Below, one piece after another: positions 36,986 through 45,573 of a stretch of 64,000 bases of DNA (position 1 is the first letter of the stretch; every line of letters begins with the position of its first letter). Under the pieces are notes generated by a model. That model worked only from the letters and a program-made list of their open reading frames with translations. It was not told where the DNA came from and made no database searches. Where the stretch lies: assembly GCF_900109885.1 (NCBI RefSeq), contig NZ_FOBS01000013.1, positions 1 through 64,000 of the forward strand. The letters are read 5' to 3'. This DNA comes from Syntrophus gentianae. GTDB lineage: Bacteria > Desulfobacterota > Syntrophia > Syntrophales > Syntrophaceae. A program made the position numbers and the translations under genes.

Positions 36986-37291
36986 TCCTGATTCCAATAC
37001 TCTGCTGGAACAAAATTGTACCATAAGCGTCCGGAGAGGAGGAAGCTTTAAAAGATAACTTACAGATATCATGCAATATCGGTTGGTTAAGAGATCATTT
37101 TCAATGGGCATATATCTTGATGTAACGTCAAGCATGACAAACGATCCGACTTTGGATGCAGGCTGGAAATGATACGATGGCTCGTCCAAAATACCTGACG
37201 CGCGGACCTGTTCTCAAGGAGAACGTAATAGGATTGTTTCTTTACCCATAGAAATTCAGAATTACCTGAAGTGTCATCTGGAGAGGATGTT
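36986..37291. other. Intergenic region before the KaiC-like/PPDK fusion
   Basis: About 300 bases with no gene. A GGAGAGG site lies just before the ATG at 37292. No clear promoter pair was found. Confidence 0.35.
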
Positions 37292-39895
37292 ATGGAAAAA
37301 ATACCAGCCCGGGTCAGTACGGGGTTTGAAGGTTTGGATAAGGTCATCGACGGTCTGAGAATCGGCGACAATGTCGTCTGGCAGGTTGATTCCATCTCGG
37401 ACTACCGCTCCTTTGTCAAGCCTTTCGTGCAGCGCGCCCTTACGGAAAACAGGAAAGTTGTCTATCTGCGTTTTGCCCAGCATGAACCGCTGCTGGAAGA
37501 GAACAGGCGGATCACCCTCTATCACCTCGATGCGCAAAGCGGCTTCGAATCTTTTTCTTCGGAGGTATACAACATCGCAACCCGCGAAGGAGAGGGAGTC
37601 TTTTATGTTTTTGATTCCCTTTCGGATCTTCTGTCCGCCTGGGCCACGGATCTGATGATCGGCAATTTCTTCCGGATCACCTGCCCCTACCTCTACCAGC
37701 TCGACACCGTTGCCTATTTCGCCTTGCTGCGCGACAACCACTCCTATAGAACCGTCGCCAGGATCCGGGAAACGACCCAGCTCCTGCTGGATGTCTATAA
37801 TGTTGAAGACAGGATCTACGTCCATCCCCTGAAGGTCATGGGACGCCATCTTCCCACCATGTTTCTCCCGCACCTGATGAGTGGAAACCGCTTCACACCG
37901 GTAAGCAGCAGCGTCGATACGGGACAACTTGTCCGCTATTTTTCGGGAAAAGGACTGGAAAACGCAAAGAGAAATCTCGATTACTGGGATCGGCTTTTTC
38001 TTCATGTTCGAGATTTGCTGCAGGAAGAGATGGACGATGAAGAAAAAAGGGACATCCTCGATCATCTCTGCGAGATCATGATCGGGCGGGAGGAGAGGAT
38101 CCAGGAACTTGCCAGAAAGTATCTCACCCTGGAAGATCTCTGCAACATCAAAGCGCGGCTGATCGGGACGGGCTATATCGGCGGCAAGGCCGCGGGGATG
38201 GTGATTGCGCGCAACATACTGCTCCAGGATCCGTCTTTCGACTGGCAGCGCTATCTGGAACCTCACGATTCCTTCTTCATCGGTTCCGATGTTTTTTACA
38301 CCTACATCGTGGAGAATGGCTGGTGGAAGCAGCGCATGGAGCAGAAGACCGGGGAAGGCTATTTCGAAATCGCCCGGATTTTGCGGGAACAGATGCTGAA
38401 CGGCAGGTTTCCCGATGAAATCGAGGAGCAGTTCTGGCGGGTGATTGAATACTTCGGTCAGTCCCCTCTGATCGTCCGCTCCAGTAGTCTCCTCGAAGAT
38501 GCCTTCGGAAATGCCTTTGCGGGAAAATATGAAAGCCTCTTCTGCGTCAATCAGGGCAGTCCCGAGGAGCGCTACCGGCAGTTCCGGGAGGCGGTCCGCC
38601 GTATTTTCGCCAGCACCATGAATGAAGACGCCCTGGCTTATCGTCTGCAGCGGGGTCTTGAAAAGCATGACGAGCAGATGGCCATCCTGGTACAGCGGGT
38701 CTCCGGTTCCTATCGGAAGGAATTTTTCTTCCCCGATCTTGCAGGCGTCGGCATCTCCTACAACACCTTTGTCTGGAAGAAAGAAATGGACCCCCGGGCC
38801 GGTATGGTCCGGCTGGTGATGGGGCTGGGAACAAGGGCTGTGAATCGGGTTGAGAACGATTACCCCCGCGTTTTTCCTCTGGATGCCCCCTCCTTGCGCC
38901 CCCATTCCGGAGGCAGTGACATCAGGAGATATTCGCAACATGATGTGGATGTCCTCAACATCAACAGCAATGAATTTGAAACCATCCCGGCAAACACGGT
39001 CCTGTCGGGAGATATGGGAATCCAGTCCGAAATGGTCGGGATTCGGGATCATGAAAGTGAGCAATTATTAAAAGAGAGAGGGCGGGGCGGTGAAGAAAGG
39101 TGGATCCTGACCTTTGACAAGCTTCTCTCCGAGACCCCTTTCCCGGCCATCATGCAGAAAATGATGAAAACCCTTGAAGAGAAGTACGATTATCCCGTGG
39201 ATATCGAGTTTACAACCAACTTTACCGGCGATGGCGCTTTTATGGTCAATCTCGTACAGTGTCGGCCGTTGCAGACGAAAGGCCGGGGAGAGGGAGCCCG
39301 GGTTGACATCCCGTCCAAGCTGTCCCTGGAGCAGATCCTTTTCCAGACGGAAGGCAACTTTATGGGCAGCAGCATTGCCCAGCAGGTGAAGCGTCTCATC
39401 TATGTCGATTCCGAGGAATACAGCCGTCTTTCCCTTTCAGAAAAATACGATATTGCCCGGCTGATCGGCAGATTGAACAGGATCAGCAAGCGGGAGGACT
39501 GTCCCACCGTTCTCCTCGGTCCGGGCCGCTGGGGCACCACGACACCCTCGCTCGGCGTGCCGGTGAGGTTCGCTGAAATCAACAATTTCCTGGCGATTGT
39601 CGAAATTGCCTACACGACGGGCAGTCTTATGCCGGAACTGTCCTTCGGCACACACTTCTTTCAGGATCTGGTTGAAACGGATATTTTTTATGTGGCCCTC
39701 TTCCCGGAACAAGAAGAGTTTCTCTTCAATGTCGGAGTGATCAAGGAGGGGGAAAACCTGCTTCCGGCTCTACTTCCGGAAAGCGCCCGCTATGAAAAGA
39801 CGGTCATTGTCCGGGATGTGGAAAAGGAGAAATTCTCGCTTTACGCCGACATCGTCTCCCGCAAGGTCCTCTGTTACCGTTCGGTCATAAGGTAG
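37292..39895 (+). CDS. KaiC-like domain fused to PEP-synthase/PPDK N-terminal domain
   Basis: An 867-residue protein of unknown role. Residues about 1-240 follow the KaiC/RecA-like pattern (RVSTGFEGLDKVIDGLRIGD), but the usual phosphate loop is replaced by WQVDSISDYRS, so nucleotide binding there is doubtful. After a helical linker, residues about 295-670 match the ATP-grasp domain of PEP synthase/PPDK: GTGYIGGKAAGM, LIVRSSSLLEDAFGNAFAGKY and VNLVQCRPLQ. The central phosphohistidine domain and the PEP-binding barrel are missing. Instead a unique C-terminal region of about 190 residues follows, containing LLGPGRWGTTTPSLGVPV. It may transfer a phosphate or pyrophosphate to an unknown partner. 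Confidence 0.8.
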   Translation: MEKIPARVSTGFEGLDKVIDGLRIGDNVVWQVDSISDYRSFVKPFVQRALTENRKVVYLRFAQHEPLLEENRRITLYHLDAQSGFESFSSEVYNIATREGEGVFYVFDSLSDLLSAWATDLMIGNFFRITCPYLYQLDTVAYFALLRDNHSYRTVARIRETTQLLLDVYNVEDRIYVHPLKVMGRHLPTMFLPHLMSGNRFTPVSSSVDTGQLVRYFSGKGLENAKRNLDYWDRLFLHVRDLLQEEMDDEEKRDILDHLCEIMIGREERIQELARKYLTLEDLCNIKARLIGTGYIGGKAAGMVIARNILLQDPSFDWQRYLEPHDSFFIGSDVFYTYIVENGWWKQRMEQKTGEGYFEIARILREQMLNGRFPDEIEEQFWRVIEYFGQSPLIVRSSSLLEDAFGNAFAGKYESLFCVNQGSPEERYRQFREAVRRIFASTMNEDALAYRLQRGLEKHDEQMAILVQRVSGSYRKEFFFPDLAGVGISYNTFVWKKEMDPRAGMVRLVMGLGTRAVNRVENDYPRVFPLDAPSLRPHSGGSDIRRYSQHDVDVLNINSNEFETIPANTVLSGDMGIQSEMVGIRDHESEQLLKERGRGGEERWILTFDKLLSETPFPAIMQKMMKTLEEKYDYPVDIEFTTNFTGDGAFMVNLVQCRPLQTKGRGEGARVDIPSKLSLEQILFQTEGNFMGSSIAQQVKRLIYVDSEEYSRLSLSEKYDIARLIGRLNRISKREDCPTVLLGPGRWGTTTPSLGVPVRFAEINNFLAIVEIAYTTGSLMPELSFGTHFFQDLVETDIFYVALFPEQEEFLFNVGVIKEGENLLPALLPESARYEKTVIVRDVEKEKFSLYADIVSRKVLCYRSVIR

Positions 39896-39900
39896 CCCAG

Positions 39901-39942
39901 AAGTCACCGGCTGTCTTTTCATATCAAGAATGCCGGTGACTT
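39901..39942 (+). terminator. Hairpin after the KaiC-like/PPDK gene
   Basis: AAGTCACCGGC and GCCGGTGACTT form a perfect 11-bp stem around a 20-base loop, a few bases after the stop. There is no strong T-run, so the termination role is probable rather than certain. Confidence 0.55.
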
Positions 39943-40587
39943 ATCGATAGATTACCGGGCAATCGTCATGGTGTCCGGCCAGGGGTAATTTCTCGACTTT
40001 TCCCGATAAAGAAATTCTTCAAAGTAATTCTTCCAGAAAGTGAGCGCTCAGCCAAAATACAACAAATCCAACATTTCAGATACCACAGTGGAAACGAAGA
40101 TTTTCGGGATGCTTGAATGAATTCCGGTTGAAACTTACACCGCCTTGCCAGTCAATTCCCACCCTGCTTGTCTTACAACTGTCCTTCCTCCTATCAATCA
40201 AGATCGTGTCCTCAGGAAGATGTAACATTTCGATTGCAAATAAACAGTTGCCACCTTCGACTTTAAATTACAGGTTTCAACTGAAATAAATTCCGCAGTA
40301 AATGGGTATTGAATATTTTTAATATTAATCCTAATATTAGTATGCATTAAGTATGGTAGTGGCGATAAGGATCTTGGTCGATCTAAGTCACTCCAAGAGA
40401 GCTATTAAGTCACGGTCTCGTTAGACAAGCCAAAAAAGTAACGGAGAATTCCACTGGCAACTTGAATAGATAACGAATAATTAGCGGTTCAATGTGGTCC
40501 CACTGCTTAGCGTGATACTACGCCTGACGATCCTGCATACAGCCAGAATACATGGAAATCCGAATCTGCAAAAAAGGGGAGGATTCT
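39943..40587. other. AT-rich intergenic region before the lipoprotein pair
   Basis: About 645 bases without a credible gene. Around 40310-40345 there is a cluster of TAATATT-like repeats. The right end carries the GGGGAGG site of the first lipoprotein. Confidence 0.4.
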
Positions 40588-41277
40588 ATGAAATTCAGCT
40601 GTTGGCTTCCAATTATCCTCTTTGTGTTACTCACTGCCTGCGCAGCACCGCAGGTTCCCCTCACGGCGCAAGCGCGGGCTAGCATCCAGTCTGTAGAAAG
40701 TGTACTGATCGTGCCGGAGGAAAGCCTGACAATTGATGTCAAGTCATCAGGCTCCCCCCTCGGCCCCGGGTTGATCCCCGATCTTATGGCGGTAATTGCC
40801 ACCAGGAGCAAACTGTCTGAAGCCAAGTTGTCGGCCATACCCATCCTCCAACAGCTCAAAGAATACAACTTTAGGGCTGTTCTGCAGAACGCCTTCGCAG
40901 AGGAGGCGGCCAAATTAAAACCGCCCTTCGGGCCACCGACCCGCCTAGAGATCAATGATGTAGCCAGCGGCAAAAAGGTCAGTTTCAGCGAATCACGAGC
41001 TGGCTTAGTGATGTTTACCATCATCGACTACCGTCTCGAATCCGGCAGCCTGATTATTAATGCGCTTGTGGAAATGATCCCGAAAGCTGATCCTCTGATG
41101 CAGTATCGCCACAGCGCGAATAACAGCGATCCTCTTGATGAGGGAAATGTGATTTACCGGAAAACCTTTACCCACACAAAGGAATTTATCACAGCCCGCA
41201 ACGTGAGAAAAAACCTGACGGATGGGGCAACCAGCATTGCAAGGCAGATCTTTACCGACCTTAATCAAACACCCTAA
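40588..41277 (+). CDS. Putative lipoprotein
   Basis: About 229 residues with a type II signal peptide; the lipobox LLTAC puts the acylated Cys at about residue 18. The mature part is mixed alpha/beta, and no domain was recognised. The start at 40588 has GGGGAGG seven bases upstream. A second, unrelated lipoprotein gene follows after 44 bases in the same direction, so the two probably share a transcript and an envelope role. Confidence 0.75.
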   Translation: MKFSCWLPIILFVLLTACAAPQVPLTAQARASIQSVESVLIVPEESLTIDVKSSGSPLGPGLIPDLMAVIATRSKLSEAKLSAIPILQQLKEYNFRAVLQNAFAEEAAKLKPPFGPPTRLEINDVASGKKVSFSESRAGLVMFTIIDYRLESGSLIINALVEMIPKADPLMQYRHSANNSDPLDEGNVIYRKTFTHTKEFITARNVRKNLTDGATSIARQIFTDLNQTP

Positions 41278-41321
41278 CGAATCGTCACGGTCTCTCGAAT
41301 ACTGAAAAAAAGGAGAACATT

Positions 41322-42017
41322 ATGAGCTTCGTCAGCAGTAGACCCGCAATCTTGCTGGCTGTGTGCGTCGCGCTCCTTTTTGCCGGTTGCGCAATCACAC
41401 CAGAAATCGCCGCTCCTCCGCAGGAACAGGGAGCAGCCCTTGGTATTGGCGTGGTCCTCAACGCTAAGATACGGATGCTTGGAAGAGGCGGTCCCCCCCA
41501 TGAAATTATTTTTGCCAAGCTGGAGAACGGCAGCCTTTTGGGAGATGAAATCTTCCGTTCCAACCACATAAAGGATGGTCGGTTTTATCTACTCAATGCC
41601 AGCCCAGGAACCTATGCAGCAGTCGCCGCCTTCCAGACGGGAGGTTCCCCATTTGCTGGTGGTTCGCCGATGAAGGTAACGACCTTCTTCAACCGCGATG
41701 TTGTAGAGAAGAGTCGGACCCACGTGGATGCCAAGGGATTTGCCTTCATGGGCAGCTTCGATATTGCTGTCAGTTTCGGATATTCCCGTGGCGATGAGGT
41801 GCAGACGCACTACCGGAACATTATTAGTCCGGGCTCCCCAGCAAAGGGTGTAATGAGTAGCGTTTTGCAAAGTATGGGGGCGGAAACCATTTTGTGGGGA
41901 GAACTCTATAGCGTCGAGAAGGAAGACGCGGCGCGTAGCGACTTCCTCCAGAAAGCCCATGAGGATCTGGCCGGGAGTGGTTGGGAAGTATACCTAGAGC
42001 CGCCGTCGGCCCACTAG
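41322..42017 (+). CDS. Putative lipoprotein
   Basis: A 231-residue protein with a lipobox LFAGC at about residues 20-24. The region just after the Cys is rich in Pro and Ala. The body contains a carboxypeptidase-regulatory-like beta pattern (RFYLLNASPGTYAAVAAFQ), which resembles small beta-sandwich modules, but the match is weak. AAGGAG precedes the ATG by seven bases. It is the second gene of the lipoprotein pair, and its function is unknown. Confidence 0.75.
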   Translation: MSFVSSRPAILLAVCVALLFAGCAITPEIAAPPQEQGAALGIGVVLNAKIRMLGRGGPPHEIIFAKLENGSLLGDEIFRSNHIKDGRFYLLNASPGTYAAVAAFQTGGSPFAGGSPMKVTTFFNRDVVEKSRTHVDAKGFAFMGSFDIAVSFGYSRGDEVQTHYRNIISPGSPAKGVMSSVLQSMGAETILWGELYSVEKEDAARSDFLQKAHEDLAGSGWEVYLEPPSAH

Positions 42018-42465
42018 CCGTAGGCCAGTTTGGCAACAGCGCTGTCTACGAAGAAACAGCTGGTGAGGATTTCCCGCTTGTTTTAGGTTGGGTCGCAATG
42101 TCATGGTGAGTGAAATCCAGTTAATACACCTCAGTACTCAGACACCGTGCAATCACGGAAGCGGTAGGATTTATTTTTCTCCCACCGAGTCGAAGCAGGT
42201 GGAGTGCTGGTTGTCGAGAAACAGGTCAGCGAAGCCAGGTTATATAGAAATATAGTTCGGCAAGTAGAAAAGTGGCTAACAACATCATCAACTCGAGCAG
42301 CAAAAAGCGTTGCTCCTTCGTCGTCCCACTTTTTTCGCGGCCAGTTATGGTTAAAGTTTTATCAATCAATTCAGTTGTAAATCTTCACAATATTTCACTC
42401 ACCAGTTCATTGCTTTGTAGATGTTTTCAATCTCCGGGGAAATCCATTTTTCTTCTCGGAAATGT

Positions 42466-42680
42466 GGGGACACTTCCCGTATTTTTGTTTGACAACTGGC
42501 GCGGATCGATGAATACTTCAACTGGGCGTCCTTTGGGAAGCGAAGACTTCCTTTCGGAATTGGAAAATAAACTTTGCCGAAAGATATTACCAGGCAAGGC
42601 TGGTCGCCCCAAAAAGCAGAAATTAATATAATACGGGAAGTGTCCCTTTATTTCTATACGGGAAGTGTCCCTTTATTTCT
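42466..42680 (+). mobile_element. Remnant of a REP-associated tyrosine transposase with its palindromic repeats
   Basis: A frame ending at 42631 encodes STGRPLGSEDFLSELENKL and then PGKAGRPKKQK. This resembles the conserved C-terminal tail of Y1/REP-associated transposases (TGRPLGSExFxxxLE, then GRPxK). The catalytic HUH domain is missing, so only about 40 residues remain. The sequence GGGGACACTTCCCGTAT lies at 42466-42482. Its inverted copy occurs twice in a perfect 25-bp tandem repeat at 42631-42655 and 42656-42680. Such flanking palindromes are typical of the REP sequences mobilised by these transposases. Confidence 0.7.
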
Positions 42681-42871
42681 TTATTTCCCTCCTTTATTTC
42701 CCTATTTCCCCAGTATATCTTCATCTGATTTCCATGTCGCATCCTAATCTGACAATTCCGGTAAAACTATAAGCTGACTGACTATGATGAAATCGATAAA
42801 TTGGTCGGAACCCGGGGCGCTCGGAAAAGGGCTGGATTGCATCCTGTATAAAAAAACCGACCATTCGTGCG

Positions 42872-42900
42872 TTGACATGCAAGATGGTTCTTTTTATACT
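42872..42900 (+). promoter_or_regulatory. Sigma-70-type promoter of the scaffold/GGGtGRT operon
   Basis: TTGACA at 42872-42877 and TATACT at 42895-42900 are separated by exactly 17 bases. This is a near-consensus housekeeping promoter 66 bases before the scaffold gene start at 42967. It suggests high constitutive expression. Confidence 0.75.
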
Positions 42901-42966
42901 TCATCCTACGAAAAGTCAGTTCTTCTCAAGCCGATTCAGCGGCCATGATTGCCCGAAAGGAATGCC

Positions 42967-43659
42967 ATGGAACTCTCCCATGAAGTAAAAGAAATGATTT
43001 GTATCCGTCGCGGTCCCAATAACGGACCAGCGCCCATCCCCGAAGAGGGACGGTGGATTCAAGCTCGTGAAGTAAAAGACATCTCTGGCCTGACACACGG
43101 CGTCGGATGGTGCGCACCACAACAGGGCGCCTGCAAGCTGACCCTCAACGTCAAGGAGGGCATCATCCAGGAAGCTCTTGTTGAAACGCTCGGTTGCACC
43201 GGCATGACCCACTCCGCCGCGATGGCCGCGGAAATCCTTCCAGAGAAGACCATCCTCGAAGCCCTGAACACCGATCTGGTGTGTGACGCCATCAATGTCG
43301 CGATGCGGGAACTCTTTCTGCAGATCGTCTACGGGCGCACCCAGACCGCGTTCTCCGAGGACGGCTTGCCCATCGGCGCCGGCCTCGAAGACCTTGGCAA
43401 TGGGCTGCGCAGCGTAACCGGCACCATGTACGGCACCAGTGCCAAGGGTCCGCGTTATCTCGAAATTGCAGAAGGCTATGTGACTCGCCTGGCGCTCGAC
43501 GACAACGACGAGATCATCGGATACGAGTTCGTTAAACTTGGACCGATGATGGAACTTATCGGAAAGGGAGTCGAAGCGGGTGAAGCACTTAAGAAGTCCA
43601 TGGGAACCTATGGGCGTTTCGCCGAAGCCAAGCGAACAATTAATCCGAGGAAGGAGTGA
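42967..43659 (+). CDS. NifU-like iron-sulfur cluster assembly scaffold protein
   Basis: A 230-residue protein with an IscU/NifU_N-like core. Conserved cysteines lie in VGWCAPQQGACKLTL and ETLGCTGMTHSAAMAAEIL. It is longer than IscU (about 130), with an unusual N-terminal extension and a C-terminal tail of about 70 residues. In annotated anaerobes such proteins commonly neighbour GGGtGRT genes, as here. AAAGGA lies about six bases before the ATG at 42967, and an earlier start at 42949 is weaker. No cysteine desulfurase is nearby. It may serve a specialised cluster or metal-delivery role rather than general assembly. Confidence 0.82.
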   Translation: MELSHEVKEMICIRRGPNNGPAPIPEEGRWIQAREVKDISGLTHGVGWCAPQQGACKLTLNVKEGIIQEALVETLGCTGMTHSAAMAAEILPEKTILEALNTDLVCDAINVAMRELFLQIVYGRTQTAFSEDGLPIGAGLEDLGNGLRSVTGTMYGTSAKGPRYLEIAEGYVTRLALDDNDEIIGYEFVKLGPMMELIGKGVEAGEALKKSMGTYGRFAEAKRTINPRKE

Positions 43660-43665
43660 CGGACC

Positions 43666-44670
43666 ATGGCACTTTTTGAAGGTTATGAACGACGCATCCC
43701 GCAAATAACAGAGCTTCTGAAGAAGCATGGCCTGGCAAACATCGAGGCCGCTGACTCACTCTGCAAGAGCAATGGCGTCGACGTGAGCGCCATAGTCAGG
43801 GGCGTACAGCCAATCTGCTTCGAGAACGCCTGCTGGGCCTACACCCTGGGTGCAGCCATTGCCATCAAGAAGGGTCAGAAGAAGGCCGCAGACATCGCGA
43901 CCTCCCTCGGTGAGGGACTGCAGGCCTTCTGCATTCCTGGTTCCGTCGCTGACGACCGCAAGGTGGGGCTCGGCCACGGAAACCTTGCCAGCATGCTCCT
44001 AAAGGAAGAAACTCAGTGTTTCGCTTTCCTCGCGGGCCATGAGTCCTTCGCTGCAGCAGAAGGAGCCATTGGCTTGGCCAATAGTGCCAACCGCGCCAGG
44101 AAGACCCCCCTACGTGTTATCCTCAACGGCCTCGGCAAGGATGCCGCTCAGATCATCGCGCGCATCAACGGTTTTACCCACGTGCAAACGAAGTTCGACT
44201 ACGCCACCGGTAAGGTCGCCGTCGTCAGGGAAACGGCTTACTCCCAAGGTGATCGCAGCAAGGTGCGTTGCTACGGAGCGGACGACGTACGCGAAGGTGT
44301 TGCTATTCTCCACCTTGAAAAGGTCGATGTTTCAATCACAGGTAACTCAACTAACCCCACGCGCTTTCAGCACCCCGTCGCCGGTACCTACAAGAAGGAA
44401 TGCATCGAGCAAGGCAAGAAGTACTTCTCTGTAGCTTCCGGTGGCGGTACGGGCCGCACCCTGCATCCCGACAACATGGCTGCAGGTCCCGCTTCCTACG
44501 GCATGACTGACACCATGGGGCGCATGCACTCTGATGCGCAGTTCGCGGGTTCCTCATCCGTGCCCGCACACGTCGAGATGATGGGCCTTATCGGCATGGG
44601 CAATAATCCCATGGTCGGTGCTTCCGTTGCCGTTGCAGTAGCCATCGAAGAAGCCATGAAGAAAGGCTGA
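43666..44670 (+). CDS. GGGtGRT family protein
   Basis: 334 residues with the family's namesake motif in SVASGGGTGRTLHPDNMAAG at about residue 265. The start is six bases after the scaffold gene stop. Further conserved-looking segments are PICFENACWAYTLGAAIAI, GLGHGNLASMLLKEET, FLAGHESFAAAEG and a glycine/alanine-rich C-terminus. Two or three Cys could bind a metal or a cluster. The family is widespread in strict anaerobes and has no assigned reaction that I know of. Its fixed pairing with a NifU-like scaffold suggests it receives, stores or uses an Fe-S cluster. Confidence 0.85.
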   Translation: MALFEGYERRIPQITELLKKHGLANIEAADSLCKSNGVDVSAIVRGVQPICFENACWAYTLGAAIAIKKGQKKAADIATSLGEGLQAFCIPGSVADDRKVGLGHGNLASMLLKEETQCFAFLAGHESFAAAEGAIGLANSANRARKTPLRVILNGLGKDAAQIIARINGFTHVQTKFDYATGKVAVVRETAYSQGDRSKVRCYGADDVREGVAILHLEKVDVSITGNSTNPTRFQHPVAGTYKKECIEQGKKYFSVASGGGTGRTLHPDNMAAGPASYGMTDTMGRMHSDAQFAGSSSVPAHVEMMGLIGMGNNPMVGASVAVAVAIEEAMKKG

Positions 44671-44940
44671 GCCATTTTCCTCTTCTTGCGGATAAATGTA
44701 ACGAGGTCTGTAACCGTTCCGGCCTCATTGCTTTTTGTTTGCACGTATGTTGGTACCCACTTTGGCACACGCTAAAAGAAGGAAATTGACCAAAATTGAC
44801 CATGTCGCGGAGAGTGGCTATGGGACATTTCGAATAAGTGAAATTTGAATCCTTTGAGTGAGGTTCTCAGCATTTTTCCACTAACCAATTCTGCACATCA
44901 TCAAAATCTGCTAACCACGCACATTTCCCTCAAATCTCAC
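44671..44940. other. Intergenic region after the GGGtGRT gene
   Basis: No gene is seen. The stretch leads into the first copy of the 187-bp direct repeat, and faint similarity to the flank of the second copy (about 46580-46656) may extend the repeat leftwards. Confidence 0.35.
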
Positions 44941-45127
44941 TTTCAACAAATTATCTACTATCTCAGGATGCAATCTGGCTGCGTATAGGTAAATGAACTC
45001 GTGTATATTCCGATATTAAAGTTTGGAATCATGCCGGGCTACTGTGAACATTAGTGATTAGCTATAACCCTTTTTTCCGAGGTTCATTTGCCGCACCTTT
45101 CTCGACAAAGACAAAGGCTCGTTTCCG
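44941..45127. repeat. 187-bp direct repeat, copy A
   Basis: This segment matches 46657-46843 in the same orientation with roughly a dozen differences, about 93% identity counted by eye. It ends with the left arm of the terminator hairpin that is complete in copy B. The two copies bracket the cassette-like island. Confidence 0.9.
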
Positions 45128-45443
45128 TGAGACTCCCGTAGGAGTTGCAAACCTGACAGGTCTCCCCGGATAAGAACGTGAACTGTGACTATGCAACCGC
45201 AGCATTTACCGTATCTCCCGAATCCAGGGCTTTGTCATGTTGTGCTGACTTACCCGGAGTCTCAGCCTTGTATGCTGTTTCTGTTCGTCGGCTCATAGCT
45301 TTGCACTCCGGCTTCCTCCGGACGGTCCCTCGCGGTTCCGCCCTTGCCTTCGGCTAGTACTTGTGTCAATGTATAAACCATTGACAGGATTCACATACAG
45401 GGGACTTTCACCCCATAAGTTCACGCCCGTGCCGGGCGTACAC
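45128..45443 (-). mobile_element. Decayed 5' fragment of a group II intron (probably IIC-attC type)
   Basis: Read on the minus strand from 45443, the sequence starts GTGTACGCCCGGCACGGGCG and continues with GGGGTGAAAGTCCCC, the hallmark 5' end of bacterial group II introns. A reading frame starts ATG at 45295 (MSRRTETAYKAETPGKSAQH), is broken by TAG, and stays open in the same frame beyond it (SQFTFLSGETCQVCNSYGSL), so it is a dead start of the reverse transcriptase gene. No catalytic reverse-transcriptase domain or domain V is present. The 5' end abuts a hairpin, the known target type of group IIC introns. The fragment ends where repeat copy A begins. Confidence 0.7.
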
Positions 45444-45502
45444 AACAGGCTGGAGGTGACCGCCGCATATAGCGCGGCGGCACCTCAGCCTGAATGTTGA
45501 GC
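45440..45502 (+). repeat. attC-like integron recombination site, interrupted by the intron
   Basis: AAC at 45444-45446 starts a hairpin with stems AGGCTG/CAGCCT, AGGTG/CACCT and CCGCCGC/GCGGCGG. Single unpaired G and A lie on one arm only. GTTGAGC at 45496-45502 fits the R' consensus GTTRRRY. The matching R'' box would be split after AAC by the intron at 45443/45444, as described for introns that target the attC bottom strand. The spacer between boxes and stem is uneven, so a terminator-like hairpin is the alternative. Confidence 0.6.
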
Positions 45503-45573
45503 CTGGCGGCAAATGAATTGAATACACTGGGCATTCCACAAAACTTAAATACTAAGAAGAAGAAGAAGGGAAA

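Noticed and set aside
37274-39064. 596-residue open frame on the minus strand
   Set aside because: It lies wholly opposite the KaiC-like/PPDK gene, has no ribosome-binding site and no domain pattern. It arises from the codon bias of the real gene.
42272-42508. N-terminal 79 residues of a 119-residue frame before the transposase tail
   Set aside because: The composition is not protein-like and no transposase motif is present. Only the part after 42509 resembles the REP-associated family.
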